Source: Chthonomonas sp. UBA2387 (lineage in GTDB: Bacteria > Armatimonadota > Fimbriimonadia > Fimbriimonadales > Fimbriimonadaceae). Taken from it: 27,581 nt of DNA. The notes under the pieces were generated by a model that was given only the letters and a program-made list of their open reading frames with translations, was not told where the DNA came from and did no database searches. The position numbers and the translations under genes were made by a program. The stretch covers positions 1 through 27,581 of the forward strand of contig DDSP01000030.1 of the NCBI GenBank assembly GCA_002343445.1, given 5' to 3'. Shown piece after piece: positions 15,643 through 23,523 of the stretch (positions are counted from its first letter, which is position 1; the number at the start of each line of letters is the position of its first letter).

Positions 15643-15667
15643 CCGCCTGACGCGCGGCGTCTGGCGG
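15643..15667 (+). other. Stem-loop after the Cys-rich gene
   Basis: CCGCC-T-GACGC, a 3-nt loop, then GCGTC-T-GGCGG: a ten-pair stem with one T-T mismatch, 12 nt after the stop of the first operon gene. No T-run follows, so it is not a classical terminator. It may attenuate or stabilise the transcript between the first gene and the pump genes. Confidence 0.45.
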
Positions 15668-15731
15668 CACAACCGTTTGCGAGTTGCCATGATCGTCACC
15701 ATCCCTACACGGACTCGCCTTGGAGGCACCC

Positions 15732-16157
15732 GTGAGACTCGGTAAGTTTGTCGTCGGCCCTGGTCTGGGCCTCGCCATCGTGGCGTCCGTCGGCGTGTTC
15801 CTGTGGGCTCCGCGCCCCCTCGACGAGCCCTCGAACATCCTAGCCGCGCGCGAGCGGGCAAAGTCTCCTCAGACGCCGCCCCCCTTGGTCAAACCCGAAC
15901 CTCAGGACCTGCTTGCACGCCCTCTGACGCCCGCGCAACGCGATGAGATCGAACGGATCGCGGAAGCTTGGCGCGTCGAACGCGAGGCCCTTGAGGCCGA
16001 GATGCAACGTCATTCGAGCGATCTTCCGAAGCGTCCGGGCTCGGTCGAGGGCCTTCGGACGAGTTTGCAGGGCTACTCCGAGTTGTCGGCTCGATACGAT
16101 CGGGCTCGTGAAGACGCCTGGCGGCGGGCGCTGACCGTCGTCGAGGACCTGCCATGA
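15732..16157 (+). CDS. Periplasmic Spy/CpxP/CnrX-like helical protein
   Basis: 141 residues. GTG 15732 is preferred as start because GGAGG ends 5 nt before it. One N-terminal hydrophobic helix (about 7-25) anchors or exports it; the rest is a charged helical domain. LTPAQ at 65-69, followed by RDEIERIAEAWRVEREALEAEM, matches the LTxxQ pattern of the Spy/CpxP family and the related metal-sensing CnrX proteins. Such proteins buffer metals, chaperone periplasmic proteins, or signal metal excess to an anti-sigma factor or sensor kinase; no such regulator lies beside it. Its stop overlaps the TolC-like gene start by 4 nt. Confidence 0.6.
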   Translation: MRLGKFVVGPGLGLAIVASVGVFLWAPRPLDEPSNILAARERAKSPQTPPPLVKPEPQDLLARPLTPAQRDEIERIAEAWRVEREALEAEMQRHSSDLPKRPGSVEGLRTSLQGYSELSARYDRAREDAWRRALTVVEDLP

Positions 16158-17434
16158 AATCACTTCTCTGGTTCGCACTCGTGCCGGGTCTCGCGTCTGC
16201 GCAGACCGGCCTCACCCTTGAAGAGGCGCTTTCGACCGCACGCCGTCAGGCGCCTTCCATCGTGGCGGCGCAAGCAGAAGCTCGATCCAAAGTCGGCGAG
16301 TGGCGAGCGGCGCAAAGCAACCTCGGTCCCAAGTTGACCGGCAACGGGTTCTATGCCGATTCGCGCAACGGTGCGACGCTCCAAACGATGGGCGGCATGC
16401 CGGACACCACCATGGCGATGCCGGCTGGACGCACGACCGTGGGCAACCTCATGCTGATGATGCCTCTCTATTCGGGAGGTCTCTTGGAATCTCGATCCGC
16501 CGCCGCCAAGGCCCGGGCGACGGCCATGGAAGGCGGGGTTGGCGAGGTCATCGCCGAGACGATGTTGGTGGTCAAGGAGGCTTACCTGACCGCGCTGTTG
16601 GAGCAGGAGCGCGTCGTGACGCAAGAGGCCCGCCTGAAGGCTGTGGAGGAGATGCTGCGGACCACTCGGGCAAGATTCGAGGAAGGCAAGGACCTCCAGG
16701 CCTCCGTCCTGCGCGTTCAGACGGAATCCTTGATGGCTCAGCGCGACGTGCGAGCAGCGCAGAACTCCCGGGACAAGGCGCTCATCGCCCTTCAGCAGGC
16801 CATTGGCGGCGAACCGGGTTCCCCCCGCCCGACCGTGGGTGCCCTTGCCCTGGTCGAGGCCTCGTTGACGTTGGACGAGTACTTGGCCAACGCGTTGAAG
16901 CAACGGGGCTTGGTGATGGCGGCCCAAGCGATGGTCGCGGCCGCTCAGGCCGAAGTCCGGGCTGCCGCTGCGCGATCCGGCCCTCAGGTCTACGGCCAGG
17001 CGATGGCGGACGCTTCTGGCGACCCGATGATGCGTGGCTCCACCTTCGGGGTGGTCCTGACCCTACCCCTTTACGACGGGGGCGAACGTCGGGCGATGAC
17101 CTCGGCGATGCGGGCCATGCTGGACCGCGAAACCGCCATGTTGCGCGCCATGCGGCTCGAGGTCGAGACCCAGGTGCGTCAGGCTTGGCTGGACCTCCAG
17201 ACGGCGGCTCAAGACGTGGAGGCCGCGCGATCGTCGGTCGCCTCGGCGGAGGCCGCCTACGAGGTCGTCCGACTGCGCGTCGAGGCTGGCCGGGGAATCC
17301 TCCTGGAGCAACTCGACGGCCTCAGCCTTGTCGCCGATGGGCGGTTGGCCCTGGCGCAAGCCCTCTTTGAACACCGACTCGCTTTGGCGCGCCTCGAGCG
17401 CGCCTCCGGCTTGAGTACTCCGGAGGTCCCATGA
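16154..17434 (+). CDS. TolC/CusC-type outer-membrane efflux protein
   Basis: 426 residues with a signal peptide (about 1-16, cleavage after ASA) and the two homologous halves of outer-membrane efflux proteins: LTLEEALSTA at 20-29, and a second helical repeat from about 235 (LTLDEYLANAL). Each half ends in the family's beta-strand and loop pattern (PLYSGG near 104, LPLYDGG near 306). The trimer would form the channel across the outer membrane for the adaptor and pump encoded next. A Met-rich stretch (about 79-89, MGGMPDTTMAM) sits in the first half and points to Cu(I)/Ag(I). The gene is coupled on both sides by ATGA overlaps. Confidence 0.87.
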   Translation: MKSLLWFALVPGLASAQTGLTLEEALSTARRQAPSIVAAQAEARSKVGEWRAAQSNLGPKLTGNGFYADSRNGATLQTMGGMPDTTMAMPAGRTTVGNLMLMMPLYSGGLLESRSAAAKARATAMEGGVGEVIAETMLVVKEAYLTALLEQERVVTQEARLKAVEEMLRTTRARFEEGKDLQASVLRVQTESLMAQRDVRAAQNSRDKALIALQQAIGGEPGSPRPTVGALALVEASLTLDEYLANALKQRGLVMAAQAMVAAAQAEVRAAAARSGPQVYGQAMADASGDPMMRGSTFGVVLTLPLYDGGERRAMTSAMRAMLDRETAMLRAMRLEVETQVRQAWLDLQTAAQDVEAARSSVASAEAAYEVVRLRVEAGRGILLEQLDGLSLVADGRLALAQALFEHRLALARLERASGLSTPEVP

Positions 17435-19839
17435 ATCCAACGGCTCTCAGTCCCTCCCTCCCGCATGCGACCCGCTTGTTCCGAGTGACCCCAATGCGAA
17501 CCCTGCTTTCGATCTTTCTGGTCCTTGCCGCTCTCTGTTCGTGGGCGGCCAGCATCCAAACATCCTCGTTCCGCATCGAAGTCGTGACCGACCCCGCCGT
17601 GATTCCCATTGGAAAGGCGAATCTGGTCGTCACGGTGGCCGATGCTTCGGGCAAGCCGGTGGAGGGCGCCGAGGTTCGGGCTATCGCGAGCATGCCCGGA
17701 ATGAACATGGGGGAGCGAGAGCAACCCGCTCGGCCCGAGGGCTCGCCCGGAGTCTATCTGGTGCCTGCCGTTTTCTCGATGGCGGGGCTCTACGAAGTCA
17801 CAGTGACCGTAAACGGCGAATCGGGCGTGGCCACTTTTCGGACGGGCGAGAACACGTCGGGTTCCGAGGGTTTCCCCTGGGGCCGCGCGGTCCTGATCAC
17901 CGGGGTCGTCGGCCTTGCGGCTTTTGTTTTCTGGCGTATGAAACTGACCGGCCAGCGCGTTGCATGGAACGGCATCTTCAACTTCAAAACGGCCGGTTCG
18001 TTGCTCCTTCTGTTCGGGGCCTTGGGCGCCGCGATCTGGGCGGTCAACAACCTGCGACGGCCCGGCGCGATGACGCCCATCGAATCCCAGGCGATGGAAA
18101 TGAACACACCGGCACCCGAGGGAACCCACACAGTGGACCTCGTCGAGGTGGTTTCACGGCCTCTGGGTGCGACGGTCTCGTACTCGGGCCAAGCCGTTGG
18201 GTTCGTCGAACACGATGTGGTGGCTCGGGTGTCTGGCGCGATCGTCGAGATGCCGGTGTACGTGGGCGACCGCGTCTCCAAGGGCCAACTCGTGGCCCGG
18301 TTGGACACGTCGCTGACCGATCCCGAGGTCGCCATGAGGCGTGCCGCCGCCGCTCGTGCCCGCGAGGGGGTCGGCGTCGCTGCTCTGGAGGCGCGCGAGA
18401 AGGCCGAGGAGATCGAGCAAGCCCAAGCCGAGTTGGGGATGGCGCGGGCCGAAGCCGACGAAGCACACGCGATGGCTCTTGCAGCGCAGCACGGCCATAC
18501 GGTCGCTGAAGCCGACATCCGGGCCGCCAAGGCCGAAGCGGCGGCGATGGGCGCCGAAGTCTCCTCCGCACAGGCCGATCTGGAATATCAGAACGCCGAG
18601 TTCGCAAGGGCACGCAGCCTTCACGATCGGGGGGCGCTCACCCGTGACGAGTTCCAGCGCGCCCAAGCAGACCACAAGCGCGCTCAGGAGATGGTGCGCC
18701 TGGCCCAGGAGCGACAGCGCAGAAGCGAAGCCATGCTCGAAGGCGCGGAGGCCGCTTGGGAGCGCGCCCGGTCGGAAGCGGGGGCTTACGCCCGCAAGGC
18801 TGTTCAGGCGCGGGAAGCCATTCGGGCCAAGGAGGCGGCGCTTCAACGCGCGCGTACCGCCGAGAGGGCGGCAGCGGCGCGGATCTCGCAGGAGGAGGCC
18901 ATGGCCCGCGAAGCCGATGCAGGCTTGCGCGGCGCGGCGACGCTCCGCGGCTATTCCGAGTTGCGCAGCGAGACTGATGGGCTGGTTGTCCAGCGCCTCA
19001 TCGCACCGGGACAGGTGGTCATGCCGGGGCAGGCCTTGCTGCGCGTGGCGCAACTCTCGCCCATCCGGCTCCAAGCGAACGTGCCGGCGCAAGACCTGGC
19101 GCGCATCGCCGTCGGGGCGAGGGCATTGATCACCATCCATGGGTCCGAGAACCCGCCGGTGGAAGTCCGCGTGAGCACGGTGGGGCCGAGCGTGGATCCC
19201 GTCTCGCGCACGGGGGTCGTCGAAGCGATCTTCGCCAACGCAACGGAGGCCGTTAGGCCGGGCCAGTTCTTGACGCTCGAGTTCGAAGTCGGGGAGTCGC
19301 AGGACGCGTTGGTCGTGCCCTCGTCTGCGGTCGTACGCCACGCATCGGCTACCGAAGGCGTGTTGGCCCAGGAGGAGTCGGCCTTCGTCTGGGTGGCCGA
19401 GCCAGGGATGAACGCCGAGTTCACGCTTCGCCGACAGCCTGTACGGCTGGGCGCACGCTCGGGTAGGAACGTCGCGGTCGTCGAAGGTTTGGCGCAAGGC
19501 GAACAGGTTGTCGCTCGTCCGTCAGCGTTGCTTCAGCCGGGGCAACGCGTCGTCGCAAGGACGTCTGACGCGTTCTCCAGCGAACTGACGGTTACGGTCA
19601 CGGAGCGCGGCTACGAACCGGCGACGCTGACCGTTCCGGCGGGCAAGGCGTTCACGATCACGTTCGTCCGACAAGCCGACCCCTCGTGCGGAGACAGCCT
19701 GGTGTTTACCACGCTGGACATCGAGAAGAACCTGCCGCACCGCCAACCGGTGAAGGTCGAGATCCCAGCTCAGCCACCCGGTGAGATCAAGTTCGCCTGT
19801 GGCATGGACATGTACCGGGGCAAGGTCGTCGTGCGATGA
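17431..19839 (+). CDS. RND periplasmic adaptor fused to YtkA-like and cupredoxin domains
   Basis: 802 residues, about twice a normal adaptor. In order: a signal or anchor helix (22-40); a YtkA/FixH-like beta domain (about 45-137) with a Met-rich MPGMNMG; two membrane helices (151-170 and 189-207); the adaptor proper with its lipoyl half (from about 240, GATVSYSGQAVG) and a long Ala/Glu/Arg coiled coil (about 300-500); the second lipoyl half and beta barrel (about 520-700); and a C-terminal cupredoxin-like domain (718-802) with YEPATLTVPAG, C753, H770 and CGMDM at 790-794, the last resembling known Cu-binding cupredoxin ends. It would link the pump to the TolC-like channel and may deliver or sense copper. 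Start ATG 17431 has GGAGGT upstream and overlaps the channel gene's stop; ATG 17494 is an alternative. Confidence 0.82.
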   Translation: MNPTALSPSLPHATRLFRVTPMRTLLSIFLVLAALCSWAASIQTSSFRIEVVTDPAVIPIGKANLVVTVADASGKPVEGAEVRAIASMPGMNMGEREQPARPEGSPGVYLVPAVFSMAGLYEVTVTVNGESGVATFRTGENTSGSEGFPWGRAVLITGVVGLAAFVFWRMKLTGQRVAWNGIFNFKTAGSLLLLFGALGAAIWAVNNLRRPGAMTPIESQAMEMNTPAPEGTHTVDLVEVVSRPLGATVSYSGQAVGFVEHDVVARVSGAIVEMPVYVGDRVSKGQLVARLDTSLTDPEVAMRRAAAARAREGVGVAALEAREKAEEIEQAQAELGMARAEADEAHAMALAAQHGHTVAEADIRAAKAEAAAMGAEVSSAQADLEYQNAEFARARSLHDRGALTRDEFQRAQADHKRAQEMVRLAQERQRRSEAMLEGAEAAWERARSEAGAYARKAVQAREAIRAKEAALQRARTAERAAAARISQEEAMAREADAGLRGAATLRGYSELRSETDGLVVQRLIAPGQVVMPGQALLRVAQLSPIRLQANVPAQDLARIAVGARALITIHGSENPPVEVRVSTVGPSVDPVSRTGVVEAIFANATEAVRPGQFLTLEFEVGESQDALVVPSSAVVRHASATEGVLAQEESAFVWVAEPGMNAEFTLRRQPVRLGARSGRNVAVVEGLAQGEQVVARPSALLQPGQRVVARTSDAFSSELTVTVTERGYEPATLTVPAGKAFTITFVRQADPSCGDSLVFTTLDIEKNLPHRQPVKVEIPAQPPGEIKFACGMDMYRGKVVVR

Positions 19840-22800
19840 ACGGAAGACCGAAACATCTCAACGCGCTCCACCTGATCCACAAGTGGAGCATCGAGCACCC
19901 CTATGCGGTCTTGGCGTTCTACGTCGCGATGATGGCTTTGGCGTGGATGGCCATTCAGAAGATGCCGCGCCGCTTCGCCCCCTATGTCGAGAGCCCGATG
20001 ATCGGCGTCGTCACGATGATGCCCGGGTTGTCGGCGCAGGAGATGGAGACCTACGTCTCCAAGCCCATCGAAGAACAGCTGGTGAACCTGAAGGGACTCC
20101 GCTACATCCGGAGCACTTCACAGGACGGGTTCTCGATCGTCGCTCTCGAGTACCCCTATGGCACCAACATGCAGCGAGCCATCACCGACGTCCAGTCGCT
20201 GATGAACGTGACTCAAGCCAACCTTCCGGCCACGGGCGCGAACTTGAAGCCGTCGTTCGTCGTCCCGATCGACCCGCTCAACCTTCCCATCCTCACACTA
20301 TCGCTGCGTGGCGACCCCGACAAGGGCTGGGACATGGTGAAGGTGCGCGAGTTCGCCGACAACACGGCAATCCAGCGCCTGAAAGCCGTCGAGAACGTGT
20401 TCTCCGTGGTGCCCTTCGGCGGCTATCGGCGGCAGTTGCAGGTCGTGGTGGATCGTGAGAAACTCGCGGCATACAACCTATCCCTTCTCGATGTCCGCAA
20501 TGCGATCGACCGAGCCAACGTCGCGGCAACCGGCGGCACGCTCACCGACGGCGAGGACGAAGCCATCATCCGAGTGGAAACCCGTGCCTCCAGCGCCGAC
20601 GACGTCGCCAACTTCCCCATCACCGCTGCAGGCTCGCCAACCGGTGCACAGGGCGCGACGCCGACGCCCATGGGCGGGATGGGCGGCATGGCCTCCGCCC
20701 CGGCAGAAGCCGAAGCGCCGCGCGGCCCGCCCGCCAACACGCCTCAGAAAGTGATTTACGTTCGGGATGTTGCAGAGGTGTTGGACGCGCATTGGGAGCG
20801 GCGCAGCGCGTACCGCTTCTACGATGGCCAAGCGGGGACCACCCACGCGTCGGTTTCGGTCAGCGTCATCCAGAATCCCGGGGCGAGTTCCGCACAAGTG
20901 GTTCCCGCTGTGATGAAGGTCGTCGACTCGCTGGAACGCGAGTATCCAGGTCTTGAGTTCGACGTCGCTTACGACAACGCGCACTTTGTCGATATTCTCT
21001 TCGACAACGTCTGGCACGAGCTGGCGTTGGCCGTGATCCTCACGGCGATCGTCGTGTTCTTGTTTTTGGGCGAGTGGCGCGGGACCCTGATCGCGATGGT
21101 CACCCTTCCGACGAGTCTGGCCATCGCCGTACTCATGATGGTGCCGTTCGGCATGACGTTCAACAGCGGCACACTCATCGGACTGTTGCTCAGCATCGGT
21201 CGTCTGGTGGACGACTCGATCATCGACATCCACGCGGTCGAACGGCACTTGCGGATGGGCAAGACGCCCAAGCAAGCCACCATTGACGGTATCGCCGAAG
21301 TGAGGTTGGCCGTCATCTCGTCCACCGTGATGATCGTCCTCGCGCTGCTGCCGCTGATCTTCTCGGGCGGCATCGTCGGACTGATGTTCGTCGAGCTTGT
21401 GTGGCCCCTGATCTTCGGGCTGCTCGCTTCGATGCTCGTGAGCTTTACTTTGACGGCGCTCCTCTGCGCCAAGCTGCTTCGCCCCGAGAGCGTGCGCGAC
21501 CAAGAGCGAAGGCACCCCGTCCTCGGACTCCTCTACCGCGTTTTGGATCCGTTCCAACGCGGGCTCGATCGCATGGAGCGGGGTTACGAGCGGTCCATTC
21601 GATGGCTGCTGAAGCACCGGTTTGCCAACTTCACGCGGGTCATGGCGACCCTCATTGTCGGAGGCTCGTTCTACTACTTCATCGGGTCCGAGATGATGCC
21701 GTTGGCGGACACCGGGCAGGCGAGCGCCTTCCTGGAGATGGAGCCCGGTACTTCGTTCGAAGGCACCGAACGGGCTGTGAAGCAGTTGGAGACCATCTTC
21801 CGCAAGCACCCAGAGCTCGAAAAGGCAAGTATCGAGATAGGTGCCGAGTCTATGTTCGAGACGTACACACCCTTCTTCACAGGCTATCAGATGCCTGCCG
21901 TCGGCGGTGCGGCGATGATGCTTACGTTCTCCGACAAGGACACGCGTCCCCGCACGATCTTCGAGGTGATGGACCAAATCCATGAAGAAGCGTTGCGCAC
22001 GATTCCCGGTCTGCGGAGGCTCCAGATCAAGGAAATGGGGTCGGACGTCATGGCGACCGCAGCCGCTCCGATCCACGTCAACATCTACGGACCCGACTTG
22101 GATGAGCTCGACCGCATCGGCAACGAAGTCCTCGAAGTCGCCGAAAGGATGCCCGAACTCTATCAGCCAGGCAAAACCTGGACCATGGGCGTGCCCGACT
22201 ACCGGATCGTCGTAGACCTGCAACGGGCCCAGGAAGTCGGCCTCAGCCCCGACCAGATCGCGCAGCAAGCCTACTACGCGACACGCGGCGGCTTGACCAC
22301 CGAGTGGTACCGACTGCCGAACATACGGCAGAACACCATTTCGATTCGCCTTGGAGAAGAGGACAGGCGCACACCGGAAGACCTTGAAAACCTGTACCTT
22401 GCGACCCCGAATGGGCCAGTAACGCTCAAATCGGTCGCCGAAGTGGTGGAGGCAGATGCGCCAACGGCCATTGAGCGGGACGGACTCAAACGGGTGGTGG
22501 GCATTACGGGCTATTACCGTATCGGCGATCTGCCCAGCATGGACGTAGTGATGAACCTGGTGGCCAACGCCTACGGAGGCAACAAGCAACTGGGCGTCGA
22601 ACCCATCAACTTTCCGCCCGGCTACGGCATGGAAATGCGCGGCGACATGACGCAGATGATGGATTCATTCCGCAGGCTGCTTCAGGGGCTGGGACTATCT
22701 TTGGTCATGATGTACTTGGTGCTCGTCATCCAGTTCCGCGGATTCCTCCAACCGTTGCAGATGATCGCCTCGTTGCCATTGGAACTTGCTGGCGTCTTCG

Positions 22801-23222
22801 TCGCGCTCTGGTTGGCGCATCAGGCGTTCAGCACGGTCTCCATCTTGGGCATCATCGTGTTGACCGGCATGGACATTACGACGGCCGTGTTGATGATCGA
22901 CCTAATCATGAAGTACCGCGACCAAGGCATGCCCCGTAACGAGGCGATTGCCAAGGCGTGTCCGGACCGGTTGCGGCCGATCCTGATGACCGCGGGCATC
23001 GCCATGGTCGTCATGTTGCCCATCGCTTTTGCACCCAAGACCGGGCTCGATGCCTACCAGCCCTTGGCCATGGCGATCGTCGGCGGGTTGATTGCGGGCA
23101 CCATCCTCTCGCTCTTCGACATTCCGATTATGCACACGTATGTGGACGACTTCACGAGGTGGGTGAACAAGACGTTCTTGGGGCGCGATTGGACCTGGAC
23201 TCCGCCCGACGACGAGAGCTAG
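19836..23222 (+). CDS. RND efflux pump, heavy-metal (CusA-like) type
   Basis: 1128 residues, full length for an RND permease. TM1 lies at about 22-41, followed by a large periplasmic loop with ALEYPYGTN and FGGYRRQLQVVVD motifs, then TM2-TM6 (about 395-550). TM4 carries the proton-relay pair D459-D460 in GRLVDDSIIDIHAVE. A second loop and TM7-TM12 follow; the second TM block has the FRGFLQPLQM and RLRPILMT motifs typical of RND pumps. A Met/Ala-rich insert in the first periplasmic loop (about 275-297, MGGMGGMASAPAEAEAP) is unusual and suits soft-metal handling. It is the last gene of the operon, coupled to the adaptor by ATGA. Copper or silver is the likely cargo, by operon context. Confidence 0.9.
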   Translation: MNGRPKHLNALHLIHKWSIEHPYAVLAFYVAMMALAWMAIQKMPRRFAPYVESPMIGVVTMMPGLSAQEMETYVSKPIEEQLVNLKGLRYIRSTSQDGFSIVALEYPYGTNMQRAITDVQSLMNVTQANLPATGANLKPSFVVPIDPLNLPILTLSLRGDPDKGWDMVKVREFADNTAIQRLKAVENVFSVVPFGGYRRQLQVVVDREKLAAYNLSLLDVRNAIDRANVAATGGTLTDGEDEAIIRVETRASSADDVANFPITAAGSPTGAQGATPTPMGGMGGMASAPAEAEAPRGPPANTPQKVIYVRDVAEVLDAHWERRSAYRFYDGQAGTTHASVSVSVIQNPGASSAQVVPAVMKVVDSLEREYPGLEFDVAYDNAHFVDILFDNVWHELALAVILTAIVVFLFLGEWRGTLIAMVTLPTSLAIAVLMMVPFGMTFNSGTLIGLLLSIGRLVDDSIIDIHAVERHLRMGKTPKQATIDGIAEVRLAVISSTVMIVLALLPLIFSGGIVGLMFVELVWPLIFGLLASMLVSFTLTALLCAKLLRPESVRDQERRHPVLGLLYRVLDPFQRGLDRMERGYERSIRWLLKHRFANFTRVMATLIVGGSFYYFIGSEMMPLADTGQASAFLEMEPGTSFEGTERAVKQLETIFRKHPELEKASIEIGAESMFETYTPFFTGYQMPAVGGAAMMLTFSDKDTRPRTIFEVMDQIHEEALRTIPGLRRLQIKEMGSDVMATAAAPIHVNIYGPDLDELDRIGNEVLEVAERMPELYQPGKTWTMGVPDYRIVVDLQRAQEVGLSPDQIAQQAYYATRGGLTTEWYRLPNIRQNTISIRLGEEDRRTPEDLENLYLATPNGPVTLKSVAEVVEADAPTAIERDGLKRVVGITGYYRIGDLPSMDVVMNLVANAYGGNKQLGVEPINFPPGYGMEMRGDMTQMMDSFRRLLQGLGLSLVMMYLVLVIQFRGFLQPLQMIASLPLELAGVFVALWLAHQAFSTVSILGIIVLTGMDITTAVLMIDLIMKYRDQGMPRNEAIAKACPDRLRPILMTAGIAMVVMLPIAFAPKTGLDAYQPLAMAIVGGLIAGTILSLFDIPIMHTYVDDFTRWVNKTFLGRDWTWTPPDDES

Positions 23223-23334
23223 CTTGTGTTCGGAATCGACCTGGCGCTGCTTTCTCTGCTTCCCCGTTCGAGGGGCGACGCTGTCCCGGAGGACCCGAAG
23301 TCGCACGTTGTGTGCAGGTTTCGGGTTCATGACT

Positions 23335-23384
23335 TGGAGCCGGCGACAGGATTCGAACCCGCGACCCGCTGTTTACAAAATAGC
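23335..23384 (-). tRNA. 3' half of a tRNA-Thr(UGU) gene (integration remnant)
   Basis: Read on the minus strand, this gives an anticodon loop TTTGTAA (anticodon TGT), 3' anticodon strand ACAGC, variable loop GGGTC, a full T-arm GCGGG-TTCGAAT-CCTGT, the 3' acceptor strand CGCCGGC, discriminator T and an encoded CCA. The 5' half (acceptor GCCGGCG and D-arm) is missing: past the anticodon the sequence stops being tRNA-like. The left side of the anticodon stem is GCTAT, leaving one A-C mismatch. A 3' tRNA half next to an integrase is the usual mark left at one end of an element that integrated into a tRNA gene. Confidence 0.75.
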
Positions 23385-23387
23385 GGG
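23365..23387. repeat. Putative integrase core site at the tRNA anticodon loop
   Basis: CCCGCT and AGCGGG flank the 11-nt GTTTACAAAAT. The inverted arms coincide with the tRNA anticodon stem, a known crossover location for tyrosine integrases. The arms would be the core-type binding sites and the loop the exchange region (inference). Confidence 0.45.
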
Positions 23388-23463
23388 ACTAATGTCTGTT
23401 TTCGTTCATTTGGTGCCGTTTGGAACTAGAATTCATGCTATCATGTTCGCAGTCGTTCGCGGT

Positions 23464-23506
23464 TTGACGGCAGAATCCATCGTCTCTGCCGTCATTCTGC
23501 CGTCAA
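23464..23506. repeat. 13-bp perfect inverted repeat before the integrase gene
   Basis: TTGACGGCAGAAT and its exact complement ATTCTGCCGTCAA are separated by 17 nt, and a further TCTGCCGTCA copy lies in the spacer, giving three copies of one motif. The repeat ends 17 nt before the integrase ATG. It could be an operator, arm-type sites for the integrase N-terminal domain, or a leader hairpin covering the ribosome site. Confidence 0.7.
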
Positions 23507-23523
23507 GACAGGAAACAAACTCC

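Larger units (their letters stand above)
23223..23523. other. Intergenic stretch with attachment-site features
   Basis: The 301 bases between the RND gene and the integrase hold no convincing gene. They contain a short CCCC-GTTCGA-GGGG hairpin at 23262-23275 (a weak terminator candidate without a T-run), the minus-strand tRNA 3' half, an 11-nt-spaced inverted repeat in the anticodon region, and a 13-bp inverted repeat just before the integrase. The part right of about 23390 is visibly more AT-rich than its left neighbour. Confidence 0.6.

Noticed and set aside
23224..23523. In-frame extension of the integrase by 100 codons
   Set aside because: It crosses the tRNA 3' half, giving the typical false peptide RRQDSNPRPAVYK, and the inverted repeat. 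ATG 23524 with AGGAA fits normal integrase length.
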